Virus record (IMG/VR): IMGVR_UViG_3300037200_000348
Coordinates: 1 to 52,150 of that record
Source of the DNA: a virus
Length of the DNA stretch: 52,150 nt
Strand: one strand, 5' to 3'
Shown here: one piece after another, positions 18,996 to 26,900 of the stretch
How the letters are laid out: each line of letters opens with the position of its first letter
Numbering within the stretch: position 1 is the first letter of the stretch
Notes under the pieces: model-generated
Databases searched by the model: none
What the model saw: only the letters and a program-made list of their open reading frames with translations
Told to the model about the DNA's origin: nothing
Program-made: the position numbers and the translations under genes

Positions 18996-20363
18996 CTATG
19001 CGCCCGGCACAACCGATGCGATTTTTGATGTATCGAGGCCACCGTACGCGTTCTGCGGGAGCCACGCGCTCCAGAGGCAGTTGATGCCTGCGGCGGTGCT
19101 CCCGTTTACGTGCAGTACGACGGTGTGCGGGTTTCCATCGTCGGGAATCGTCCCAGACCACGAGAATGTGCCGGAGGGACTCGACTGCGACGCGATGTAC
19201 GTACCGTCTAGGGAGACCGCGACGTAACCGCCTAGCTGGTTGCACCCGCCGCCGCCAGAGAGCGAGGGGACCGTCGAGCCGATTGGCTGGGCCCCGGACC
19301 CCGCCTTGACCGTGACGTTGAAGACGCCCTCGACTGTGGAGTTCGGTGCACCCGTCCCGACGAGGAGAGAACCGAGCGTCGAGCCGAGCGGGACGACCGA
19401 AGACTGGCTCGTAGGCATAAGCGAGTTCGAGCTTGCGCTGTAGTTGTAGCGAAAACGATACTGCACGAGCCCCGCTGCGTACGCGCCGGTTTTCGCAATC
19501 GAATAGTCGCGCGTTGGCCCGCTACCCGTGATGACCACGGACCCGTCAGCCGACGTCGCCCCGCTGAGCCCCGTGACGGGTCCGGTAGCGCCGTTGTAGG
19601 TCGACACGCCTGTGACGGGCCCGGTAGCGCCGTTGTAGGTCGACACGCCTGTGACGGCCCCCGAGGCGCCGTTGTAGGTCGACACGCCGGTCACGGCGCC
19701 TGTAGCGCCATTGTAAGAGGTCACGCCCGCTGGGATAGCGCTAATGGCCGCGGAGATGAGGCCAGAGACGGTCGAGAGGATGCCGGGGATTGCCGCCGTG
19801 ATGAGCGCGTTGACGAGCGAGGAGAACGTCGGGAGATTGATCGTGATGTTCGCGTTCGTGATGACGTTGCTCGTCGGCGTCTGCACGGTCGCGATGAGCG
19901 TGTACCCCGTGGGGACCGTTGCGCCGGGCCCCGCGAGGCCAAGGATGCTCGCGCCCTGGATGAGCTTGTATGCAGTGACCGAGCTAATCGTTCGGTCGGA
20001 ATTGCGAACCTGCGTCGTGAACGGGTCGCCTTGAACTTCGAGCGGCTGGCCGACGATGATATCGGTGCGCGGCGAGCTTCCGGTGTTACTCGGGAAGCTG
20101 ACGCCGACGGTGCCCATCTCGTTGACGACGCGACGTCCGAGTACGAACTGCTGCCCGAGTCCGCCGACGGTGACGTTGAGGCCGCCCGCTGCTGTGACTT
20201 GCAGGGGCGCATTGCCGCCCTGCAAGCTGGGCGCTCCGAGGAGAATGTCGGCAAGCGAACCCGCGAGCCAATGCATCGTCTCGCCTTCTTCGAGAAGCTC
20301 CGCTGAGGTAATGAGTTGGCCTGTTATCCACTGCATGAGGTGGTTCACGATCGAAATTGCCAT
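18996..20363 (-). CDS. Tail fibre protein with VNG-type repeats
   Basis: A 455-residue protein. The N-terminal ~220 residues (EEGETMHWLAGSLADILLG and onward) are likely the baseplate-attachment part. Four tandem 13-residue repeats (VSTYNGATGPVTG) follow, of the kind found in phage fibres and side-tail-fibre shafts, then a beta-rich C-terminus (QYRFRYNYSASSNSLMPTSQ to the end) that probably binds the receptor. Tyr/Gly/Asn-rich composition fits a trimeric shaft. Start ATG 20363 follows AAGGG. It is placed after the gpI-like baseplate gene, the usual fibre position. Receptor unknown. Confidence 0.8.
   Translation of the reverse strand: MAISIVNHLMQWITGQLITSAELLEEGETMHWLAGSLADILLGAPSLQGGNAPLQVTAAGGLNVTVGGLGQQFVLGRRVVNEMGTVGVSFPSNTGSSPRTDIIVGQPLEVQGDPFTTQVRNSDRTISSVTAYKLIQGASILGLAGPGATVPTGYTLIATVQTPTSNVITNANITINLPTFSSLVNALITAAIPGILSTVSGLISAAISAIPAGVTSYNGATGAVTGVSTYNGASGAVTGVSTYNGATGPVTGVSTYNGATGPVTGLSGATSADGSVVITGSGPTRDYSIAKTGAYAAGLVQYRFRYNYSASSNSLMPTSQSSVVPLGSTLGSLLVGTGAPNSTVEGVFNVTVKAGSGAQPIGSTVPSLSGGGGCNQLGGYVAVSLDGTYIASQSSPSGTFSWSGTIPDDGNPHTVVLHVNGSTAAGINCLWSAWLPQNAYGGLDTSKIASVVPGA
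19570..19727. repeat. Four 39-bp tandem repeats in the tail fibre gene
   Basis: Near-identical 39-base units encode GVSTYNGATGPVT variants. Unit identity is highest between the two middle copies, suggesting recent duplication. Copy-number change would alter shaft length in frame. Confidence 0.9.
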
Positions 20364-20370
20364 AGTGCCC

Positions 20371-20445
20371 TTATCCTCGCATAGCGGCGAGCATTGCAGT
20401 GGAAGCGCCGAAAAGTAGGTTTTCGAGCAATATGAGCTTACTCAT
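20371..20445 (-). CDS. Twenty-four-codon hydrophobic peptide
   Basis: ATG 20445 overlaps the stop of the upstream gene as ATGA and encodes a short peptide with LILLENLLFG and STAMLAAMRG, amphipathic or weakly membrane-active. It fills most of the gap between the gpI-like and fibre genes. The overlap pattern matches real genes in this operon; the function is unknown. Confidence 0.4.
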   Translation of the reverse strand: MSKLILLENLLFGASTAMLAAMRG

Positions 20446-21152
20446 CCGGAAATAGGAGCTTCCGCGGTTGGGTCAACCGACGTATCCCAGTTGACTGCAT
20501 TTTTGAAAATCGGAATCGTGTTTGCCACGCGAACGGAGGTGACGGTCGCAATGAGCGCGGGGTCGGCCGAGGCCGCGGAGATATATGACGTTCCGCCCTG
20601 GTATAGGTAGGCCTCGTCGTCACATGCGCAGTAGTCCGCAAATGCAGCGTCGTCGACATTGACGCTCGATGAGAGTTGGACGACGAAGTAAAATATCGGC
20701 ACGGGTGTTCCGGCCGCAGCGTCAGCGGCGCAGAGCGTGGGATTCGACTGTTGATCGTACGCCATTGCGGTGACGGGCGAGCCGCCGGTTGGAATACTGA
20801 GACCGTTCTCGTAGTCTTGAACGGCCGCCTGAATCGCGGCGAGGGTGTTGCGCCCGCGTGAGATGGCTGCAAAGATGCGCGTGCGATACGCCGCATCGAG
20901 TTCGCCCGGATACCGCAGTACGCCGTACAAGACCCCGAGCGCGTCGAGGTATGGTCCGGTGGCTGTCTGTACGGTCGTTTGCGAGATGTACGAAACGACC
21001 ACGGCCATGAACGCGAGTATGAGCGACTGGTACGTCGAGAGGATGGCTTTAATTGGCCCTATCGTCGGATACGCGATGGGCGGAACGCCGAAGTTGTACG
21101 GCGTTATCGGAAATTGCTCGGTCAGGAGTTCTGCTGGGTCTTCGAGACTCAT
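20442..21152 (-). CDS. Baseplate protein, gpI-like
   Basis: A 236-residue protein coupled to baseplate J by a TAATG overlap. Position right after baseplate J and before the fibre is that of P2 gpI / Mu gp48-like wedge proteins. The N-terminal half is helical (LSTYQSLILAFMAVVVSY, PYLDALGVLYGVLRYPGELD with an AAYRTRI motif typical of the family), the C-terminal half beta-rich with several cysteines (ADYCACDDEAYL). It would link wedges to fibres. Confidence 0.65.
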   Translation of the reverse strand: MSLEDPAELLTEQFPITPYNFGVPPIAYPTIGPIKAILSTYQSLILAFMAVVVSYISQTTVQTATGPYLDALGVLYGVLRYPGELDAAYRTRIFAAISRGRNTLAAIQAAVQDYENGLSIPTGGSPVTAMAYDQQSNPTLCAADAAAGTPVPIFYFVVQLSSSVNVDDAAFADYCACDDEAYLYQGGTSYISAASADPALIATVTSVRVANTIPIFKNAVNWDTSVDPTAEAPISG

Positions 21153-22375
21153 TAGAACGCAGCCGTTGCGAGGATGCTCACGAGCGAGGTCGAGGCGATA
21201 CGTGCCGTCTGACTGAAGAGCGGCTGGAAGTCCGCGTTACTGCCATTGACGCGCACGCTGCTCACGGTAACGTCCGTGACGCCCGGCGTTTCCATAACGA
21301 GCTTGATGATCGCTGCGATAAGAACAGCGTTGCCGATACCTAAGCCATTGATGTAGGCGAAGATTGAGGTCGCAATCGCAGTCTCGGTCGTGGCGATGGA
21401 CGCGATGTTGTTCGCATACGTCGGGTCGTACGTGAGCGAGAGCGACACTGATGTGACTGGTGTTTGCGTCGCGCCGACGACGTGCACTTCCGTGCTTGCT
21501 CCGCGATAGAGCCCCGAGTTGAAGTCGGTTTGAATTTGCGAGATGAGAGCGGTGTTTGAGCCGAGCGTGCCCGTGCCGTTGTCGACGAGAAGTTGGCCGC
21601 GACCCGGCTCGAAAGTCACGCCGTCGTCGGCGAGGTTCTCCAGGAGAAGCGCGGTGATGACGCCGGAGTAGCTAAGCGCATCTTGCTCGATCGCCGCAAC
21701 CGTGCACTGCGCCGCATTCGGAATCGCCGCGAGCGCGCGTGCGCGTAGGCCGCCGTTGGGGGCATCGTCACCTTCGAGGTCGGAGCCGCCGCCAGTCGCC
21801 GTCGGATTGAAGCCCGTGGCCCCGTATGGCCCAGAGACGACAACATTGACGGCACCGATAGGCTGGTTGCCGGAGCTTCCCGCTACCTGCGCAATGATCG
21901 GCGCGATGGTCGAGGCATTTGTCGCCCCCATCGGCACGGTAACGGCCGCCGTCGTCACGAAGAGAACGGGACTGACAGTCGGGTCCGCCTGCTGCGCCGC
22001 AACGAGCGTTCCAACAGAGAACACCGTGGCGGTCACGGCGGGAGCCGGGAGAGAGAATTGAAAACCACCTTGCGCGGTTCCCGGTTGCTTGCGGAAGACG
22101 TTGACGTCTGCGGCCTTGTTATCGAGGTCGGACCCGACGGCAGTGAGGATGTATGCAGCCTGCTGCGCACGCTGCAGCAACTGATAGGCTCCTGGCTGCT
22201 GAACACCTGGATACGATGTTGCGTCGATGCCGAGCGCTAGTGCCAGCGCCTCTAGCGTCGTCTCGGTGACGCCGCCGGGGTTAAAATTCGTCAGCAAGCC
22301 TTGAAGCTCGGTGACCGAGGCTTGGGCAGAAGCAAGGATATCCGCAACGGTCGGAAGCGCTGGCAGCGTGCTCAT
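21152..22375 (-). CDS. Baseplate J-like protein
   Basis: A 407-residue protein. The family order is clear: an N-terminal helical part (TVADILASAQASVTELQGLL), a central beta region with VVVSGPYGATGFN and GGSDLEGDDAPNGGLRAR, the typical (S)xLExD..RxR signature of baseplate J / Mu gp47, then a C-terminal helical and beta part with GVTDVTVSSVRVNG. It forms the wedge inner ring of contractile baseplates. It starts one base after the upstream TAG. Confidence 0.88.
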   Translation of the reverse strand: MSTLPALPTVADILASAQASVTELQGLLTNFNPGGVTETTLEALALALGIDATSYPGVQQPGAYQLLQRAQQAAYILTAVGSDLDNKAADVNVFRKQPGTAQGGFQFSLPAPAVTATVFSVGTLVAAQQADPTVSPVLFVTTAAVTVPMGATNASTIAPIIAQVAGSSGNQPIGAVNVVVSGPYGATGFNPTATGGGSDLEGDDAPNGGLRARALAAIPNAAQCTVAAIEQDALSYSGVITALLLENLADDGVTFEPGRGQLLVDNGTGTLGSNTALISQIQTDFNSGLYRGASTEVHVVGATQTPVTSVSLSLTYDPTYANNIASIATTETAIATSIFAYINGLGIGNAVLIAAIIKLVMETPGVTDVTVSSVRVNGSNADFQPLFSQTARIASTSLVSILATAAF

Positions 22376-22376
22376 A

Positions 22377-23516
22377 CTATGCTACCGCCTGAACATTCGC
22401 AATGATGCCAGGACCAGCCCAGAACGGCACGACCATATTGGCCTGCAAGGTATCCTCGACGCCGATGGCGCGAACTGTGTACGAGATAAGCCATCCGGTC
22501 GCCCCTTGCTGGCTAACAGCGACGTCGAGGACGCTCGCTACGCGCGCGTCGCCATAGAGACACTCGATGACGTCGGCTTGCAGATTGAGCGCCTGAAGAG
22601 CGGGGTTCGCCTGCCCGCGCCCAATGACCTTACCCTTCATAAAGCCGTAGTCCTGATGCATCGCGAGTTCGCCGATTTCCGTCCGTAGGCGAATGCCGAG
22701 GTCTTGCGCGAGTAAGTAGAGACCATTGACGGTGAGGAGGTCGCCATTGGGCCCAATAACTCCCTCACCCGTTGCTGGGTTGAGGAAGATATCGGAGCCT
22801 AAGAGCGGGTACGGGCCAAGCGCCGGAGCGCCCGCCGGGAAGGGGCCGGTGCCGACCAGGAGCGGCAAGACCGCGGCGCCCTGGAGGTCGGAGTACCCGC
22901 TCTCGTATTCGCTCGAATCGACGGCGGTCGCCGCGTACGTCTGATTGACCCCGACGATAGGATTCGCGTCAAACAATTGATTCACGACGGAGAGCGTCGA
23001 GATAAGCTGCGTGTCGATGAGCGCGTAGGGGCCCACCGGGGTCGGCGCGCGATAGAGATTAAACGCGACGATCGGCGCGCCGCCCGTGACGGGGTCTTGC
23101 TCGACCCCGACGACAACGAGTGGGCGCAGGCCCGAGAGCGCTTGCGAGATGAAGCGGATTCGCGGCGGCGTCGGCCCCGCGATAACCGTTGGTACGATCG
23201 TAACGAGAAGCGAGAGGACGACGCCGTTATCCCCGGCAATCATGACGCGCGTCGCGCCGTACATAATCGGCGTGATCGTCAAGGTGTAGCCCGGCGAGAG
23301 CACCGCGGTATTTGACCCGCCGACGGTGCCGACTTGCGCTGAGCCGACGGTGGCTCCGGGGAGCGTGGGCGCGATAGAAACGCTCACCATGGCCGCGTTG
23401 TAGCCGAACACGGACATGCCGCCCGCATTTGACGCCTGCGTAAGCGCAACCGTTACGGGCGTCGAGAGGCCGCGAATAATGACCGGCGACGGAGACGCTA
23501 CTATCGGATTCGCCAC
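22377..23516 (-). CDS. Baseplate wedge protein with FN3-like and gp25-like domains
   Basis: A 379-residue protein. The N-terminal ~110 residues are a beta-sandwich-like region (VALTQASNAGGMSVFGYNAA), followed by an FN3-like stretch (IVAFNLYRAPTPVGPYALID, then NQTYAATAVD). The last ~130 residues match T4 gp25/Mu W-type wedge proteins: LYLLAQDLGIRLRTEIGEL, HQDYGF and a final VSQQGATGWLISYTVRA. The fusion of surface beta domains in front of a gp25 core is unusual; gp25 alone is normally about 130 residues. The start is set by the MAN N-terminus after a short gap. Confidence 0.75.
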   Translation of the reverse strand: MANPIVASPSPVIIRGLSTPVTVALTQASNAGGMSVFGYNAAMVSVSIAPTLPGATVGSAQVGTVGGSNTAVLSPGYTLTITPIMYGATRVMIAGDNGVVLSLLVTIVPTVIAGPTPPRIRFISQALSGLRPLVVVGVEQDPVTGGAPIVAFNLYRAPTPVGPYALIDTQLISTLSVVNQLFDANPIVGVNQTYAATAVDSSEYESGYSDLQGAAVLPLLVGTGPFPAGAPALGPYPLLGSDIFLNPATGEGVIGPNGDLLTVNGLYLLAQDLGIRLRTEIGELAMHQDYGFMKGKVIGRGQANPALQALNLQADVIECLYGDARVASVLDVAVSQQGATGWLISYTVRAIGVEDTLQANMVVPFWAGPGIIANVQAVA

Positions 23517-23532
23517 GAGCGCGTCCTTCTCG

Positions 23533-24642
23533 CTACACGCTAAACTTTACTTTGGACGACCCCGCTGGAATTGGAAGGTGAGCGGCGCCCGCGAGCGTCG
23601 CGATAGCCGCCGCCGCCGTCGGCAAGCTCGGCACCCCGGAAGCCTGCATGGCAGCGATGAGGGCGGTAATCGTGTCTTTCTTGTCCTGGAGACGCGCTGC
23701 AAAACCGCTATTTTCGAAGGTCCCTATATCCGCGTGCGCTATGGCCGCTTGGGTCGCGGGGATATTCTCCGCAAGGTCGCCGAGCGCCACGACGGGCGCC
23801 ACCGTCGAGACAGAGGGAACTCCCGTGACGGCACCAGCCGCATCATAGACGGTGTAGAGCGGGTCACCCGCGCTCACCGTGACGGTTCCGCCGCTTTCGG
23901 CCGCGCTGATGACGATGTTGCCCTCCGCGTCGACCGAGATGACCGCGCCGAGCGGATGGGTGTACGTGAAGGTGGATTCCCCATCGGCGGGCTCATCGAG
24001 AACGAAACTCTGCCCTTGCGGCATCGTGAGCGTGAGTTTTGCGCGCTTTGGGAGATTCAGCGCCGGGTCAGGGGTCGTCGTTGTCGTAACGCCGGTAACG
24101 GGGTCCGTAGTCGACGTCGCAAACGGTGCATAACCCGGTGGAATGTAATCCACAACTGACAGCGCGAGGCCGGAAAGCCAGGACACATCGAAGATGCACG
24201 GCGAGCCGTCGACGGCGGCGCTTGTTGGCGTGCTCCCGGCGTTGCGCCACCGCATGAAAAAGCCCGTCTCATCGTGGTGAATGACCATATCGTCGGGATT
24301 CACATAGATGGGTCCGGCGGCGTTTGACGGCACCGGGTCGCCGTATTTCGAGCCCGGCTTATCGAGCGAAAAGGTATGCCCGGAAGCGACCGCTAGTTGT
24401 GGAGAACCGTCAACGTAAAAGAGCTTGACGAGCATCCCTTGCCGAAAATTTCGCGTAAAACCTGGGGGCAAGAAGACCGGTACCCGGATATGGTCGGCAG
24501 ACTGATCGAGCGGGCGGACATTGACGAGCATCTGGGGCGTCGGCGGGTTCGTCTTGGCCATCGGCTCGGTCGACACGACGGTGCCGAGCTTCGTCTCCGC
24601 GTCGTTGAGCATCGTGCGGTGGTCGCCGCTCGTTCTTCCCAT
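23533..24642 (-). CDS. Baseplate spike, gpV/gp45-like
   Basis: A 369-residue protein. The N-terminal OB-like part (TPQMLVNVRPLDQSADHIRV, LVKLFYVDGSPQLAVASG) is followed by beta-helical sequence with regular Gly/Asp/Val periodicity (LTLTMPQGQSFVLDEPADGE, AVISVDAEGNIVISAAESGG), as in Mu gp45 / P2 gpV membrane-piercing spikes. The C-terminal 80 residues are helical and Ala-rich. It lies between the hub and the gp25-like gene as in P2-like clusters. Confidence 0.75.
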   Translation of the reverse strand: MGRTSGDHRTMLNDAETKLGTVVSTEPMAKTNPPTPQMLVNVRPLDQSADHIRVPVFLPPGFTRNFRQGMLVKLFYVDGSPQLAVASGHTFSLDKPGSKYGDPVPSNAAGPIYVNPDDMVIHHDETGFFMRWRNAGSTPTSAAVDGSPCIFDVSWLSGLALSVVDYIPPGYAPFATSTTDPVTGVTTTTTPDPALNLPKRAKLTLTMPQGQSFVLDEPADGESTFTYTHPLGAVISVDAEGNIVISAAESGGTVTVSAGDPLYTVYDAAGAVTGVPSVSTVAPVVALGDLAENIPATQAAIAHADIGTFENSGFAARLQDKKDTITALIAAMQASGVPSLPTAAAAIATLAGAAHLPIPAGSSKVKFSV

Positions 24643-24645
24643 GAT

Positions 24646-26121
24646 CTAATAGCCTCCGTTCGGAAAGCGTAGCGAAAGCGTCGTCGTCCAAGCGCCGCCC
24701 ATGCTCCACGAGTTCGAGATGGCCTCGATGTACCATATCGCGTTGGTCGTACTCGTGCGGCTCGTCGTGACCGGCACGAGCACGCGGTCGCCGACGCGAT
24801 ATGCCGTCGTGCCGCGCAGCGCTACTGTCGCGTGCTCCAGTGAATTGTGCAGCAACGAGAGAACCCCCATCTTCGAGAACGCTGCCGCCCTTGTGACGTC
24901 CCAGTACGACCCAAAAGTTCCGCGCCGGTACCCGTACGTCGTAAACGGCGAGTTTCCAGCCGGGGCGTTCTGCGCGATGTATCCCTTCGCAATGCCCTGC
25001 CCAAAGCCAAGGGCTGCGCCATCTCCCGTTACGAGTGCCATCGGAATGCTGGCAACATACGACGCCATCGGGGTTATTTGAAAGTAGGTGACGAGGTCTT
25101 CGTCGGAGATGCGACAGCGGAACATAATGATATCGTCGGGCCCGAGCGGAACGGCATTTGGGGCGGCCGTCGTCCACGCGGTGAGCGTATCATCGAAGAG
25201 TAGATTTCCGATTTCGTCCACGAAAAGTCGGCACGACGGGGCGTTGCGAAGCTCTTCGACATTCGCCCATGTCGAGGCATCTTGGAATTGAAATGGCGGA
25301 TATTCCGCCAGGGTGTATGACTCGAATCCGTCAGCGAGCTTGGTTTTATTGTCGGTTCGTATAAAATTCCGCCATGGGTAGCCGAATTTCTGTGCCGCTA
25401 CCTGCGTGACTGCGGGAACGCCGACGTTTGGAATCTTGGTAGCAACGCTCAGTTTTTTCGCGACGCACAAATCGAGCACATCAAGGAGGAGGCGGGTTCC
25501 GGAGTACGTCTTCGAGACGGCAAGCGTCACGGGATTTTGCAGTGTTGTGTTCACCGAGCTTGCTGATGATGCTTCGGGAACGAGCGTGTCGTTGACGTAG
25601 AAGACCTTTGTAAGGTCGCGTCCATCGAGTTGTAGCGTCGGCTCTGGTGAATCGCTCATCTCGACCGGCGTCTCCTCGATCGAATCGACCATGCCGATCA
25701 TGATGCACGTTGCGGAGCCGAGAGCAACAATCGTCGCGATATCTGAATACGTCAATCCGGATATGTTGATGTTGCCCGGCGTCGAGCCGACGGGTCCAAG
25801 GGTATTCGCTGACTGCTGGCTCTTTAGCGGCAGACGTATCGCGTAGAGCGCCATGAGGTCCATGGGGCTCGCGACTGATGCGTACTCTACAATCGGTTGC
25901 GGGGGCGGCAGGCCAGCTTGCAGCGCATTAAAGAGGGGCAGCGTTAGTGACCAGCTACCAGCGTCTCCATCGTCACTTTTACTCGCGCTCGCGGCGAGAA
26001 TTTGCGTGAGGAGGTACGCGTTGCCGGTGATCGCTGAAATGGCGACTGCAACGAATAGAACTCTGCTGATCGTTCCGCCAATACTTGCAGAAACTTGACC
26101 GATTTGTTGCAGGCCGCTCAT
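24646..26121 (-). CDS. Baseplate hub, gp27/gpD-like
   Basis: A 491-residue protein starting at ATG 26121 (ATGA overlap). An upstream extension of the frame is Arg/His-rich shadow and is left out. The C-terminus is typical of hub proteins (YRVGDRVLVPVTT, IWYIEAISNSWSMGGAWTTT, ending LSLRFPNGGY). The N-terminus has a hydrophobic helix (SRVLFVAVAISAITGNAYLL) that is unusual for a hub and could sit against the tape measure. The hub connects tube and spike. Identification rests on the C-terminal signature and on gene order. Confidence 0.65.
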   Translation of the reverse strand: MSGLQQIGQVSASIGGTISRVLFVAVAISAITGNAYLLTQILAASASKSDDGDAGSWSLTLPLFNALQAGLPPPQPIVEYASVASPMDLMALYAIRLPLKSQQSANTLGPVGSTPGNINISGLTYSDIATIVALGSATCIMIGMVDSIEETPVEMSDSPEPTLQLDGRDLTKVFYVNDTLVPEASSASSVNTTLQNPVTLAVSKTYSGTRLLLDVLDLCVAKKLSVATKIPNVGVPAVTQVAAQKFGYPWRNFIRTDNKTKLADGFESYTLAEYPPFQFQDASTWANVEELRNAPSCRLFVDEIGNLLFDDTLTAWTTAAPNAVPLGPDDIIMFRCRISDEDLVTYFQITPMASYVASIPMALVTGDGAALGFGQGIAKGYIAQNAPAGNSPFTTYGYRRGTFGSYWDVTRAAAFSKMGVLSLLHNSLEHATVALRGTTAYRVGDRVLVPVTTSRTSTTNAIWYIEAISNSWSMGGAWTTTLSLRFPNGGY

Positions 26122-26900
26122 ATTAGATTTGTGAGCGCGCCGATGACCGAGTTCACAAGCGAAGCGCCGATGTTTCCAGGCGAGATGATGTCGGAAGCGG
26201 TTGGCGGAACGCCGCTCGAATAATCGTACAGCACCGCAGCATTTATCCGCAAGCGCCCTTGATTCGGGCGCTCCGCATCCTGGTCTAGGCTGCAGTCCTC
26301 TTGAGAGATGACGAGCGTGATGCCGAGGTACGTGTCGGTGAAACGTAGCTGGCACGGCGCCGTTCCCGTGAGAGGATTTGCCGACTTCCCGAGCTTGACG
26401 AGTTGGAAGAAGTTATTATAGTCCGACGATGGGGACGGCGACCACACGACTGCGGCGTCGATTTCAAGTCTACCGGGCGCGATGCCGTACTCGTTGTAGT
26501 GGAATCCGCCGAGCGTGTGCTGCACGCTCTGGCGCGCACGCTGGACGTATGAGATGCGCTGCATGAAGCCTGCGGTGTTGCGGCCGGTCGCGACGTCGAA
26601 GACGACGGTCGCAAGAATTGGCGCCGCTCCGCGAGAGGAGCCGCTGCCGGGATTGACGGCCTGCGCGACGCCCGTCGCGGTACTCGGAGCCGCGACCGTT
26701 GGCGCGGGGATAGGACCCGTGAGTACGAGTTGAAATGAGCGATTCTGCGTCGGCAAAACGGTTTGCACGAAGCCGGACAAAGCGGGTCCAAACGCGGATG
26801 ACGTGAGCGCCCGCGCGGCATTTCGGGCCGCCTGGCTCTGATTGAAGAAGCCGATGACCGCATCGTTGAGTTCGGTATTGATGATGAGTTCGCCACTCAT
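26118..26900 (-). CDS. Tail protein between tape measure and hub
   Basis: A 260-residue protein coupled to both neighbours by ATGA. LSGFVQTVLPTQNRSFQLVL and RLEIDAAVVWSPSPSSDYNN alternate as in beta domains, with a helical N-terminus (ELNDAVIGFFNQSQAARNAA). Its slot, just after the tape measure, is that of baseplate or tail-initiator proteins (such as T4 gp53/gp48 or LysM-type factors), but I see no LysM motif. Structural role inferred from order. Confidence 0.55.
   Translation of the reverse strand: MSGELIINTELNDAVIGFFNQSQAARNAARALTSSAFGPALSGFVQTVLPTQNRSFQLVLTGPIPAPTVAAPSTATGVAQAVNPGSGSSRGAAPILATVVFDVATGRNTAGFMQRISYVQRARQSVQHTLGGFHYNEYGIAPGRLEIDAAVVWSPSPSSDYNNFFQLVKLGKSANPLTGTAPCQLRFTDTYLGITLVISQEDCSLDQDAERPNQGRLRINAAVLYDYSSGVPPTASDIISPGNIGASLVNSVIGALTNLI

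Noticed and set aside
19570-19727. Repeat array as possible iteron origin
   Set aside because: The repeats encode in-frame tail-fibre shaft units and match a known fibre repeat style.
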